From positions 6,200,001 through 6,264,000 of the forward strand of contig PUFA01000105.1 in NCBI GenBank assembly GCA_003508835.1: a stretch of 64,000 nt of DNA, read 5' to 3'. Positions within the stretch are counted from its first letter, which is position 1; each line of letters opens with the position of its first letter. Shown here piece by piece: positions 11,370 through 23,794 of the stretch. Origin of the DNA: Eonycteris spelaea (lineage: Eukaryota > Chordata > Mammalia > Chiroptera > Pteropodidae). The position numbers were made by a program, and so were the translations under genes. The notes beneath the pieces were generated by a model that was not told the DNA's origin, searched no databases, and saw nothing but the letters and a program-made list of their open reading frames with translations.

Positions 11370-11840
11370 TACTGTTATTCCAGGACTCGTCTAGGCATGG
11401 TGAATTCAGAAGTGGAACAAGACACACAAAGTTCCCCACCTTCACCGAACTCACAGCCTAGAGAGCTGGGGTAAGGAACATGATGTCAAAAATAGGGTCG
11501 TCGCTGAGAAGATGACACACGAGCTGAAGCATCAAAAGACGAGGCAGGAGCCATGTATGGATGTACGTAGGGCAAGAGCTTTCCAGGCAGAAGGCACAGC
11601 ATGGGCCGCATGCAAAGGCCCTGAGGCAGGACCAGGCCTGGCGTGCTGAAGGAACAAGGAAGCCTTTGTGGCTGGAGCAGAGTGAGTGAGGGGCAGAGAG
11701 GGAAGGGGTGGGGTGGGAGGGATGGGGCAGGTCATCCAGGTCTTTGGGGCTGTGTTGAGGACTTGGGCTTTTACCTCAAGGGAGGTGGGAGGGCTGTGGG
11801 CAGAGGAGGGACTGGACTCGACTTGGGTGCTCACGGCGCC
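11370..11840 (+). repeat. Old interspersed repeat, copy 2
   Basis: Contains TCTAGGCATGGTGAATTCAG, CATGCAAAGGCCCTGAGGCA, GGAGCAGAGTGAGTGAGGGG and ACTTGGGCTTTTACCTC in the order familiar from an old mammalian repeat. Related to 10,150-10,620. Confidence 0.55.
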
Positions 11841-12099
11841 CAAGGGCTAGAAGGACAAGAGCTAGACACCAGGAAAAGAGGCTACTTCAACGTCCATCTG
11901 ACTCGTACCCATGATGCTCGATCATGAGCAAAATGAGTTAACAAATGGTGACTTAATTGACCTAAGGAGAAAACGAGACTCGGAGAGGCCAAGGACTTCT
12001 TAACAATAATTACAACTTCCATTTCGTAGGCCCTTTTCATGCGTTTTCTGCAGTCCCTGTGATAATGCTTCAAGGTGATGAGACCAAGTCATCCTAGTT

Positions 12100-14500
12100 T
12101 TCCTAGGGCCTTTCCTGGTTTCAACGCTCAGCATCCCAGAACACCACCCGCCCCCACCGGTCGGGGGCAAGCCACGCCAGCTGGCCGCCCTACTTGGAGG
12201 TAACAGTCATGACTCTGTGTCGTAGATGTAAGGTTGTAGAACGGAGGACACCAGGGGAAGTCCAGGCGCTTGGGCATTTTCCGAGCGATGCCCTTAACTG
12301 GCTACCCGCTTTGGCTCAGGGGCAGCCCAGCCAATAAGAACCATAGAATTTGTTTCTCTAAGGAGGAGAAAAAGGAGAAAGACAGGAGAGAGAAGAAGAG
12401 GAAGAGGAGGAGGGAAAGAAGAGGTAGGGGAGGGGAGGAGGGAACCAAGATTCAGGCTGGGAAAGCGTGATCCCCAGCCCGGCTTTTACGACCTCCGCGT
12501 GGAGCTGCGTGCTCTCACCACCCCCGTGGGTGGGGGGCGTCAACGATACCACTGATCAGACAACAGACAGCTGGAGGCGCTTGCCAAGGTGTCGCTGCCT
12601 GGAATCCTGTGAAGTCTTCTTACCAGAATTTGCCTGCATCGACCAGGGCAGCCAACCTTGAAACAAAGAAGAAGTCGTCAGAGGCCTTGGGGACCAGCTG
12701 GGGTGGCCCTAACACCCAGCCAGTCCCCATCTTTCCCTGGGTGCCAGCGAGGGCAGGGGCGAATGACAGAAGCAGGAGTGTGTATGTGAAGAGGAAGACA
12801 CAGTCCCTTCCCAGGGGTCACCCTACAGCGGCTCGTGAGTTCTTCACACCTGGCCGGGACAGGGGCGGAGGATGGCAGCGCCTCCTGGCACACTCACCTG
12901 GTGGACACGCCCATCCCAAGCTGCTCTGCTGACCTAGAAGCGGTGGTGAACCGCCAGGGGCAGCGGGGACAAGCCCAGCTTGTCCCCTTGCCTCTGAGCA
13001 GGTCAAGCTCTCCAGTGCCACTCAGCCAGAGCTCCCGTGGGCCGGGCACTGTGGAGCCGTCACCGGCTCTTCAGGGCCTGCCGTCTCGTGAGTCCGGGCT
13101 GGGGCCTCGGAGCCCCCGCGAAGCTGTGCGTGGAGGGTCTGACCTTGGAGAAGACAGGGCAGGCCAGGCAGCGAGCAGATGCGACTTTATAATCAGCAAA
13201 GCGCACTTGGGAGAAAGTCCACGCAGGAAGTTCGACGGAGAACCGAGGGCGCTGAGAAACAGCGTTCAGGGCTTCTGTGGACAGGAGGCTCCTTCGTCCT
13301 CCGTCTGTCCCTCCATCTCGAATGAGGCGAAGCCCCGTGCCTCCCCCCCGCCCCCAGCACCTTCCCCTCTTGGCCCTAGAAAATGAGGTCATCGCCCAAA
13401 GCCATCAGGTAGGCGGTCCTGGAGGTTTTAGCTCTAAACCGATCTTGGGGCCTCGCCGACCCCTCATTGTCCGCCTTCCTCCAGCGCATGTCTTACCCCT
13501 CTACCCCGCCTGTCAGAGCCTCTCCTGACATCAGAAACCAGCCCCCGCAGATGGTCACACCTCATTTCTATGCATTTTGTTTCGTTTCTGTCTTTCTTTA
13601 GATGGTAATAATGCTCGTTGTAAAAAAATAAAAAGAAAAAATAAAAAGAAAAAATTCCAGGGATGCGGTTATAAAATTTAAACGCGAAGATTGGCCCCCT
13701 GCCCCGCCCTGACACGCAGCAGTCACCACTATCCAAAGCTTAGAGTGCACCTTTCGGGGCGATGGCCCTGTGCATAAATTCGATCGTGGAAAGATGGCAT
13801 TAAACAGACGTGCATGTACAGTTCACAGGATCGCCTTCACACGCATGCGATCATGCGATCCGCGGTAGGCTGTGCTCTCCAACATAGTAGCTACAAGTAG
13901 GTAGGGCTATTTACCCTTAAACCTGTTACAATTAAATAAAACGGAGCATTCCTCGCCTGAGTCAATGTAGCCATGTTTCATGGGACAGAGGCCACCGTAG
14001 GCCGAGGACATTTTCGTTCGTCCATGAAAGTTCTCTCACGACTTGTGGTTTCTCCTAACAGCGCGTCTTTCGGATCTCTGAGTCTGCGTCCCCCTCCGGG
14101 AAACAGGACCCGGTCCCCCTGCCTGACCGCGGGAAAACCCCCTTCTTGTCCCTTAGCCAAGGTCTCCCCCCCGTCCTGAGATGGGAACCCAACTCACCAG
14201 GCATTTGAAGCACCGCATACGAGAAATAAAACGAGACCCAGACAACGGGCGCCTGAAGAAAGAAACTAAGGAACAGACCGGAAGGCGCCGCGGCTCCTTG
14301 CTCGGTCTCGGCGCTTGTCCTCCCCGGCCTCCCCCCTCAGACCTCAACCCCTGGGCACGCTCTCCGACCTCTTTCCATAGCGCTTACACTGCCAAAACCG
14401 CTCTCGTCGCGCGGTCATTTGGGGCCATGTTAGAACAGTTGAATGAAGGGCACAGCGTCTGGCCAGACTGCCTGCTCTCACGTCCTGCCTCAGCCCGAAC
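12100..14500. other. GC-rich non-coding stretch, no gene recognised
   Basis: Open frames up to 183 codons occur on either strand but show no family, splice or conservation signal. Holds a GA-rich run at 12,360-12,445 and an A-rich run at 13,620-13,660. Confidence 0.5.
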
Positions 14501-14504
14501 GAGC

Positions 14505-14695
14505 TAAGGGGTCTGGGGCACAAGACTGCACTTGTGGGGCCTCCGTTTTCACCTTGGCAAAATGGGGCTATTAAAGACCCCCCCCCCCTCGCAGAGGAAT
14601 TTCTTGAAGGCCGACTGGGTTCTGTATTAGAGAACTTAGGTTCAAGCCCAAGCTCGGTGGTTGCTTGTAACCGTTAGTGCTCTTTTCTGCCCCGT
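14505..14695. repeat. MIR fragments
   Basis: GCCTCCGTTTTCACCTTGGC then AAAATGGGGCTATTAAAG, and a second part with TTCAAGCCCAAGCTCGGTGG. Includes a C-run of 12. Confidence 0.6.
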
Positions 14696-14699
14696 TACC

Positions 14700-14830
14700 T
14701 CCGACGAGGATGTCAGCCCTCTGACCGGGGGGCACCTTGTCTGTTTGTCGGGCTGTCTTCAGTGCCTAGAATAGTACCTGGCACATTGAAGGTGCTTAGG
14801 AAACCCATGTCAAACGAATGGCTGCAAGAA
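14700..14830 (+). repeat. L2 3' end
   Basis: CCTTGTCTGTTTGTCGGGCT, TCTTCAGTGCCTAGAATAGT, ACCTGGCACATTGAAGGTGC: standard L2 tail. Confidence 0.8.
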
Positions 14831-16000
14831 CAGCCTGCCCTGACAGGTGAATCTCTGGAGATGAGTGATGGTCTGTCCAAGGTCCTCAGGGAAGGTGTCT
14901 CCAGGTTCCCGCCCTCGCATCCTGATCTCTCGGCTGGACACAGGATCTCTCGGTGGCCCTCCCTTGCCCCTACAGCCTCTTTCCAGGGCAGGCCATCCCC
15001 CAGCTGTCCCCCATCCCGCCTCACACTCACCGCGAAGAGGAGCAAGCCGAAACGCCAACAATCGTGCCGCTTCTGTCCAAGAGAAGAACCTTCTTCCTTC
15101 ACAGGGTTTTCAAGCAGCAGGGAGGGTGTCGGGGACGAGGAGGGAGGAGCCAGAGTTGCTCAACTGCTGACCAGCACTACGACCTTTGTGCTGAGCTGCT
15201 GCCAGAATGAGGACTCTGTGACCCACGGCTTGTTTTCTCCCTTTGTCACGGGCAGAGGAGTTGTCTGGCTGCTGGGCCATTACGCCGCTCTCTCCGTCTC
15301 TCTCCTGTCTTCTGTTCCCTCTCTTCCCTCCCCACCAACATCTGTCTCCCATTTCTCATCACCTTCTTTCATTGCGCCCGGGACTAAGGGAGCTTCCACC
15401 ACCTGTGCCCCATGAAGCAAAGCCCCAAGCTCGCGGGCCTCCTCACAGCCTGCCCCACAAAAATCACCATCTCTGCCATCGTACGCCAGGCACGTGCAAA
15501 GACACCGACCTGGCTAACGAAATTCATGACGTTCTCAAGTCAAATCATGAAGCAGAAATCAAAATCAAAAGGAAAATTGAGGCTTGGCGAGGAGGCGTGA
15601 TGTGTCCAAGATTACTTAGAGGACCCGGGATTTGAATCCGGAACCCTCCGCCTAGGTCTAACGATTCGACCATCTCATCTTCTTCCTGCCGCTCTTCATT
15701 GTCTCTAATCACTCGCCTCATCCCCACCAGGCACAGCCACACTCCCACCCCGTTCACGGCTCCCCACCCAACTCACACACACACCATACACGCGCGCGTA
15801 CACACGCGTGCGCAAAATACTCACCTTGGAGTGAGGAATCACTGAAGATTTCATCAGGGGACTTCCTGTTTGTGCACCGAGGGACCTGCCTGGTGAAGAT
15901 GCCGTGAAGAGCCAGTGGGAAAATACGGCGAACTGCACCAAGGAGGAGGATAAAGAGAGCTGTGTTGTGTCTAAAAGAAGCACCAAAGACTCTGGAATCA
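14830..16000. other. Unassigned stretch with (CA)n and a candidate exon-like segment
   Basis: A 217-codon open frame (14,762-15,415 plus strand) lacks support. 15,590-15,680 resembles MIR. 15,774-15,815 is CA/CG-rich. A minus-strand segment at about 15,830-15,977 has splice-like ends (see findings). Confidence 0.4.
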
Positions 16001-16004
16001 GATC

Positions 16005-16345
16005 GGCATCCCAGCTCCACTGCTTGCTAGCCATGTGGGGTCCTGGGGCGAGTTCTTAACCCCTCCCGGTTTCGACACTCTCCTCTGTAGCGTGGGCTCA
16101 GCGACGGCGGGTCTGCTGCGTGGGACTGGCGTGACACCGAGGAGTGGGTGAGTGTGCGGGCCCAGAGCAGAGCCCGGCACGCAGGAAGCTCCACGTGGTT
16201 GGCTATCCTGGTGGGAGGAGCCGGGATCAGTACGAACCTGGGAGCGAATCCTGACTCTGCGAGGCATTACCAAAGCGACCTTGGGAGGTGACTTTGCCTC
16301 TCTGGGCCCCAGTTTCTTCATCTGGAGAATGGGCATAACAATAAA
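16005..16345 (+). repeat. MIR, two adjoining segments
   Basis: CCAGCTCCACTGCTTGCTAG to CTCTGTAGCGTGGG, then CGGGATCAGTACGAACCTGG and CCCAGTTTCTTCATCTGGAG. Both read in the same direction, so probably two insertions or a duplicated copy. Confidence 0.75.
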
Positions 16346-16559
16346 TCGTGCCCTGGAGAATCATTGTAGAGGGACACAATGCCGGGAGGAGCGGTCGGGG
16401 CTTTACTTGCTTCTGGAACCCTTGCTCAGTGCTGCCAGGGTGTGGACCCTAAAGCAGGCAGACCAACTTGTAATTCCCACATGGGTCACAAATTCCTTTG
16501 ACCCTCCTCCCTTCAAGAGGGGAAACCCAAATGCTCTCTCCTTGAGTGTGTGCTGGGCT

Positions 16560-16920
16560 TGTTGCTTGCTTTTGATAAAGAGTGGAAGGCAGGCGTGACG
16601 TCATGACACGTTCTGAGATTGTGACACCGGACAATTTGAGGTCATAAGAGTCGCTGTGGCTTGCCTCCTTGCCTTGCTTCCCGGATCATTCACAGGGCTG
16701 AAGGAGCCAGTCACCATGTTGTAAGGTGCACGTGGGGGACCTGAGGTCTCCTCCGGGCAGCAGCTTCGCTGCCACCTCAACGAGAGACCTGGACACAGCA
16801 CCATCCAGCTCGGCCACCTCCAGATTCCTGACCCTCAGAGACGCTAGAGGAAATATTTATTTTTATTGTTGTTTAAAGCCATGACGTTTTTAGAGTAATT
16901 CGTTACATAGCGAGAGAGAG
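16560..16920 (+). mobile_element. Old ERVL/MaLR-type LTR
   Basis: GATGTGAC-type centre, CACCTCCAGATTCCTGACCC, then TATTTTTATTGTTGTTTAAA, AGCCATGACG and GTAATTCGTTACATAGC, the usual LTR 3' end. No internal genes. Confidence 0.6.
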
Positions 16921-17052
16921 CGAACACATCAAAAGCCATCATCGTCCCCATCAGTAAAATGAGAATAATAATTCATAGGGCTTGAGGTTTAACTGATAAA
17001 ATCATAAATCCTGCTGGCATAAATTAAGTGCCAATGTCTTAGTTTCTTATGT

Positions 17053-17077
17053 CATTATTATTATTATTATTATTATC
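17053..17077. repeat. (TTA)n microsatellite
   Basis: Eight TTA units. Confidence 0.9.
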
Positions 17078-17149
17078 CACTATGCTAAATAGTCATGGCT
17101 ACTCACAGGGGAGCCACAAACTTAGGGGCGTAAAGCAACACAAATTTGT

Positions 17150-17750
17150 TGCTATTTAGTTTATTCTATTTATTGTATTACAGATCTGGAGGTCAGAGTC
17201 CCAAACAAGTCTGATAGGCTTGAAATCAGGATAACAATGGGGTCATGTTTACTGCTGAGGCTCTAGCGGAAAGTCCATTGTCTTCTCCAGCTTGGAGAGG
17301 TGCCCACCTTCCTCAGCTCAGGCCCCATCCCTCATCTGCGAAGCCAGCCATTGCAGCATCTTCCTCTCTCTCTCTCTCTCTCTCATTCTTTCTCTCGCTC
17401 CCTCATTTTTCCTCTCTCATCTCTCTCTCTCTCTCTGATCCTCCTGCCTTCCTCTTAAAAAGACTCTCGTGCTTGCTTTGAGACCCATTTAAATAACCCC
17501 GGATCATCTCCCCAAGCTCCAGATCCTTAATCCTATCCTCAAAGCCACTGTCACCATGTAGGGTCGCATATTCATCAGTTCTGGGGCTTAGGGGGTGGAC
17601 AGTTTGGGGTGGGGAGCCTCCTGATTTTACCTGCCACAAGGTCGGGGCTGGGCCCTGATGAGTGAGGACAAGATGCCAATCACCCTTCGAACCCAGAAAT
17701 GTGACCAAGGCTATTAAAATCTTTTCAGCAGAGATCTTAAGGGGCAGGAC
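17150..17750 (-). mobile_element. Old LTR-type repeat, antisense, split by (CT)n
   Basis: GGAGGTCAGAGTCCCAAACA, TGCTGAGGCTCTAGCGG and GCCAGCCATTGCAGCATCTT resemble an antisense MaLR-like LTR. A (CT)n tract at 17,364-17,440 sits inside it. Confidence 0.4.
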
Positions 17751-17759
17751 AGTCATAAG

Positions 17760-19020
17760 GGCAGAAGAAGGAGAAGAAATGTGGTAGAGGAAACACCACA
17801 GTCGCTTGCTGAATCCTCAACCCCTCATTTTGTTCCCGGCACAGGGGAAATCTTGTCTGCTCCAGAGGGAAAAAGTCAGGCCGAAGGAGCCCGCAGACAT
17901 GTTCATCGTCCCCCTGAATGTATGGGAATTCCAGGGCAGTGCTGCCCACCTTGACCATGTCCCTCCATGCTCTAAACCCCCCATGGCTTCTCCATGACCT
18001 TAGGAGTTAATGAGTCTAGGCTCATGACATAGCACTGGAGACCCTGCTTAGTCTTACACTGGTCTCCCCTCTGGCCTACATTGCTCCCCACTCCCCCTAA
18101 AGCCCCAGTCATCCTAGACTACCCGAGAACCCTCTTGTGGGCCCTGTCCACACACCCATTAGGAGCTGGAGCACTCACCTCCCAGCAGCTGTGAGCATTG
18201 CCTGCTAACAGCTCACAGCTTTCTCTCCCCAGGGAACAGCCCAACAGAGACAGGTTCACGCCCTCGGACCCCACCATGGCCAGGAACAGATGGGCACAGA
18301 GGGCAAAAGGCCCGCCCTTGCCCAGGCAGAGCTCAGCTCAAGGGCATTGTTCAGGCTCCAGGGCTGGAAAGGGAGCTGAGCTGCTCCTACCTCTGTCCCT
18401 CGCCCCTCACTCTTTGCTGCTCAACACCCTCCTGCCATAAACCCTGCCCCCAAACAATCCTCGCAGAGTCTATCGCCAGAGTGGCTTAGAACTCCTCACA
18501 GCCATTAAGCAACTTAGCCGGACCCCAAGTGTGCCAGGGGCAATCACCTTAAATTTTATGCATCCTCCAGTGTAAAAATCACCTCCACGCAGGAAGCCTC
18601 CCTTGGCTCTCATTCCAGGGTAACGGACCTCCTCTGTGCTCCCCGGACACCGACATTCAATACGATCTACGCTTGTTTGAATGTCCGCTTCCTTCCAAAG
18701 ACTGGGCATGTCCTAGGACAGGAAAGGGGATTTTTTGGCTGTTGTATCCTAGAAAACGAAAAAACGAATGACAAAGAAGAAAGAGAAACGGATGAGTCTC
18801 CTGATCTCCTGACCCTCTTCTGCGTCCAGAAGAAGAAAAGGGATTTGAGAGGGTGGCCATGGCAGCAGCTGCCTTCCCGCTGAGGAGAAGGGACGGGGTG
18901 CTGGGGGGGAAGTGATTAGTGAGGGGCAGAGTCACTTCTTTCCTCAGAGGGATTCCTAGTTACCTGGGCTCCTGAGACTCACGGCAAGCAGAGGGAGTCC
19001 CTAGACCATCCCCACGGATA
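17760..19020. other. No gene or clear repeat recognised
   Basis: 17,930-18,150 has wording like an L2 tail (CCATGTCCCTCCATGCTCTA) but too weakly to call. No conserved frame. Confidence 0.4.
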
Positions 19021-19290
19021 GTCCATCCTGACTTATTACAGTGGAAGATACAAAGCAGATCGACAAAGGGGAGCAGCACTAGATTGTGGTTGTGTTGTGG
19101 TTGCCCCAGGCCGGCGGAGGAGGGACAAGATCACCGCAGGGCCTGAGGAAATCCCGGGGATGATGGACAACGCCTGTATCCTGACTGGGACAGAGGTGGT
19201 CACCACCCATCAATGTTTACACCTGTAAAAGCAATTGCAGTACGGAAATAGTTTTCACTAAGTGGACAGGTGGGCTTCAGAACAAAGAGC
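19020..19290 (+). repeat. Probable old L1 3' tail
   Basis: GGTTGCCCCAGGCCGG, GGACAGAGGTGGTCACCACC and TGTTTACACCTGTAAAAG follow the order of L1M 3' tails. Strongly GC-shifted. Confidence 0.4.
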
Positions 19291-19307
19291 ATCCACCATT
19301 CTGCTCA

Positions 19308-20024
19308 TTGTATCGGGTGTCAAGGGACCGAGAGGTTCTTATGCTCCACAAAGGGAGCAAATTACACGCCTTTCGAGCCTCTCCATTTGAAGTGCGGTCT
19401 CTTACATTTGTGTTCGTAGAGGGCTGGCCTCATTTTACCATGACAGATTCCCTCGACCTTAAAAAGCTAAGAAACCCATCTAAGTCTATACTTTTAAATG
19501 TGAAATTAAACGACGAAGCTGGTCGGTTTCTCAAGCTGCACCCTGATGATAAGCAACGCTTCTTGAACCCTTCCTCATCGTGTGGCAGCTGGGCATGCCC
19601 TTTTGAGCCGAACAACGGCCTCCCACTATTGCGTGAATGTGTAAACCTTTTCCTTTCCATTCTTGGAAACAGATCCCTGGGTTTGCAAGCACTGCTCTCC
19701 CTCTGCAAATTTTGCAGAAACTTGCTGCCTCGCGTGGTTTTTGCTATCGTGGCATCTCGCAGGGCAGAAGAAATAGCTAGAGGAAACTGCTACCCGAGAC
19801 GTCAGAGAAGAAGCCAGAAGAGGATGTGCAAGTGCAGAAGCTTGGAGAGAAAAAGAATCCATCAATCATATGTGCTCCCCAACACAAGACCTCCTGGGCA
19901 ACAGATGGTAGACTTTGAGGCAGGTGGGTCTCTGAAAATCGAAAGAAAGAAAGGGGCCTTCAGCCAAAGCCTTGGAGAAAGAGAAAGGTGCTGGAGGAGA
20001 GGACCCCAGGAGTCTATAGTCTAA
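19308..20024 (+). other. 238-codon open frame of unknown significance
   Basis: Longest open frame not explained by VAV1, ADGRE1 or L1. Starts MYRVSRDREV and ends RGPQESIV. No motif, signal peptide or membrane helix that I recognise; the C-terminal half is rich in Arg and Lys. Lies between an L1 tail and an antisense LTR. Probably chance, perhaps part of an uncharacterised repeat. Confidence 0.2.
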
Positions 20025-20039
20025 GTAAGGCGCAATCTA

Positions 20040-20355
20040 TTTCGTGAAGTTTAGAGGACGGCCTTTGCTGGTGGAGCGGAATATGTCCTTGTTGTGTTCA
20101 GTTGCTGAGGCTCCAGACAGAATGAATAGTCCTCAGCGGCTTTCAACAACAGACATTTCTTGTCTCCCAGTTCCGGAGGCTGGAAGTCCAAGATCCAGGT
20201 ATTGACAGGGATCGGTTCCTCCCGAGGTCTCTCTTCCTTGGATGGTAGATCCCGTGTGCCCTCAACGTGGTCGTCCCTTGTGCGGGTTCTGTGTCCGCAA
20301 TCTCCTCTTCTTATAAGGGTGCCAGTCATGTGGGATCAGAGCCCACCTCGAGGAC
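20040..20355 (-). mobile_element. MaLR-type LTR, antisense
   Basis: TTTCTTGTCTCCCAGTTCCG, GAGGCTGGAAGTCCAAGATC, CTTATAAGGGTGCCAGTCAT and GGACCTCATTT are the antisense of an MLT1/MST-like LTR. Confidence 0.7.
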
Positions 20356-20584
20356 CTCATTTTGTCTCTCTTTTTTATGTATTTAATCAAAAAGCTGATC
20401 ATTTTTCTGATAGTCTTTCTCTACAGTTGATGTTACATTTTTTTTAAAATTAGGTGATAGCTTTTTAATTCACATAATAAATCCAGAGGGTGGTTTTTTA
20501 TTGTCCTGTTCAGTTGTTGTTCAATTGTGGTAAAATACCCAGAACATAAACTTGACCATCTTACTTATATTCATCTTACTGACC

Positions 20585-23500
20585 ATATTCATAATAGTAA
20601 TCACACACCAAAGGTTCAGAACGTCAAACAAGAAGGACAAGAGAGAAATCCACAAAAACTCAACCGAAATTAAAAAAAAAAAAAAAAAGACACAAGGACC
20701 AAAAGCAATGGAAACACTGAGCTATCAAAAAGCAAAAATAAAGTGGCTAGAAGAAAACCTCATATTTCCATAATCACCCTAAAGGTAAATGGACTGAACT
20801 CACCAATAACAAGCACAGAGTTGCAGGATGGATCAAAAAACAAAAACCCAACCATAGGCTGCTTCCAGGAGACACATCTCAGTTCCAAAGACAAATACGG
20901 ACTCAGAGTGAAGGGGTGGAAAATGATATTTCAAGAAAATGGCATTCGAGAAAAGCAAGAGTAGTGGTACTGATATTGAAAGAAGTACACTTCAAAAACA
21001 GATAACGAGAGATATTGGGGAACACTTCCTAATGATAAGGGAATCATATACCGAGAACACAGAACACTTCTTAATATCTATGCTCCAGTCCAGGAGAGCC
21101 CAGAATATGTAAAGCAATTACTGACAGAACGAAAGGGAGAAACCGACCAAAACCTATCATAGCAGGGAATCTAAATGCCCACTGTCAGACATGGACAGAT
21201 CATCCACACAGAAAAGCAACAAGGAAATCACATCTTTAAATAACGCATTAGACAACTGGACATAAGTGACATTTACAGAGCCTTCCTCCCCAAACAGCTG
21301 CTTACACATTCTTCTCTAGTGCACATGGAACATTCTCAAGGATCAACCACATCCTGAGACACAGAGAGAGCTTCAACAGTATAAAGAGGGTTGAAATCAC
21401 ACCAACCACATTCTCCGATCATAATGCTTTGAACTAGAGATCAACTGCAAAAAGAAAGCAGGAAAGCACCACAAATACGTGGAGAGGAAAAAACACGCTC
21501 GGCTGGGAATGACTGGGCCAGAGAAGAAGTAAAAAGAGAGACGAAGAGATTACATAGAAACGAATGATGATGATATAGTACAGCGCATCAGAACTTTTGG
21601 GACACGGCAAAGGCGGTCTTAAGAGGAAAGCTCATATCATTGGGGCCTAACTCCAAACACAAGAAACGAGCTCAAATAGAAACCTAACGCTTCATCTTTA
21701 AAAAACTAAAAAAGTAAGAACAAATGAAGCTCTAAAGTCAGCAGAAGAAAGAAATCATCAAAATTAGAGCAGAAATAAGTGAAATTAAAAACGAAAAATA
21801 AATGCAATAAAGAGCTGGTTCTTTGAGAAGGGAAAGAAATTGAAAAACCCCTGGCAAAACTCACTAAAGAAAATAGAGGAAGGACACAAATAAACAAAAT
21901 CAGGGATAAAAGAGGGGAAATTATGACTGACATCACAGAAATGCAAAGGATCATACAAAAATACATTGAAAAAGTATATAACACCAAATTAAATAACTAG
22001 AAGAAAGACCAGTACTTAGAAAAACGCAACCTTCCTAGACGAATCAAGAAGATCTGGAAAATCTAAATAGACTGATCAGCAGTATGGAAATTGAAACAAT
22101 CATCAAAAAACCTACCAAAAAGTAAAAGTCCAGGACCAATGGCTTCACCAGTGAATTCTACCAAACATTCAAAGATTTAATACCTATTCTCCTCAAACTC
22201 TTCCAAAAAATCAAAGGAATAGGCAATACTTCCAACTCATTTTATGAGCCAATATCACCCGATACCAAAACTGGTAAAGATAACACAAAAAAGAAAACTA
22301 CAGACAATATCTCTCATGAACACAGATGCAAAAATCCTAAAAAGATGCTAGCGCACTGAATACAGCAACATATTAAAAGATTAACACCACGATCAAGTGG
22401 GCTTCATCCCGGGGGCACAGGGATGGTTCAACATACGCAAATCGATTAATGTGATACACCACATAAACAAATTAAAAAATAAGAATCATGTGATCATATC
22501 AATAGATGCAGAAAAAGCCTTCGACAAGATACAGCATCCATTTGCGATCAAAACACTTAAAAAATCGGCATAGAAGGAAAGTACCTTAACATATAAGGCC
22601 ACATATGACAAGCCTCAGCCAACATTATACTGAATGGTGAAAAACTAAAAACCTTCCCTCTAAGATCAGGAACAAGGCAAGGCTGTCCACTATCGCCACT
22701 GTTATTCATACAACATTGGAGGTCCGTAAGTGCAATCAGACAAGAGAAAGACATAAAAAGCATCCAAGTAGGAAAATGAAGAAGTCAAACTGTCACTATT
22801 GTGGATGACATGATTCTCTTATATTAGAAAACCCTAAAGACTCCGTAAGAACGCTACTAGAAACCATAAGTAAATACAGTCAAGTTTCTGCATACAAAAT
22901 CAATGTTCAAAAATTCATAGTGTTCCTATGCTCTAATAATGAATTGCCAAGAAAAGGAAGTGGAAAAATAATTCCTTTTGCAATTGCAACAAAAAGAATA
23001 AAATAAATCTAACGAAACATGTGAAGGACCTATATAATAAAACTATAAGACCCTATTAAAAGAAATCAAAGAAGATACAAGAAATGGAAAGATATTCCAT
23101 GTTCTTGGATTGGAAGAATCAACATAGTTAAAATGACCTTATATCTAAAGCATTACACAGATTTAATGCAATCCATCAAAATCCCATTGACATTTTTTAA
23201 AGAAGTAGAACAAAAAAAAAATCATCAGATTTTTAGAAGCACAAAAGACCCTGAATTCCAAAGCCATCCTGAGAAAAGAATGAGGCTGGAGGCATCACTC
23301 TGCCGACTTCAAATTATACTACAAAGCGACAAGTAATCAAAACGGCATAGTATCAGAAAAACAGACACACGGACCAGTGGAACAGAATCGAGAGTCCAGA
23401 AGTAAACCCGTATTTACATGGGCAAATAATTTTTGATAAAAAAGCCAAAAACACACAGTGGAGAAAGGAAAGCCTCTTCAATAAATGGTGCTGGGAAAAC

Positions 23501-23748
23501 TGGAAAGCCCCCTGCAAAAGAATGAAACTAGACTGTTGTCTGTCACCACACGCCAAAATTAACTCAAAATGGATTAAGGGCCTGAATTAAGCCCCGAAAC
23601 AATAAAATGCATAGAAAAAAACATAGGAACTAAACTCGTGGACCTTGGACTTAAGGGATTTTATGAATTTGACCTCAAAGGCAAGGGAAGTAAAAAGCGA
23701 AAATAAATGAATGAGATACATCAAACTTAAAAAGCTTCTGCACAGTAA

Positions 23749-23794
<46 letters not shown>

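Noticed and set aside
14762..15415. 217-codon plus-strand open frame
   Set aside because: Begins inside an L2 tail and is Ser/Pro-rich low-complexity sequence; no homologous family recognised.
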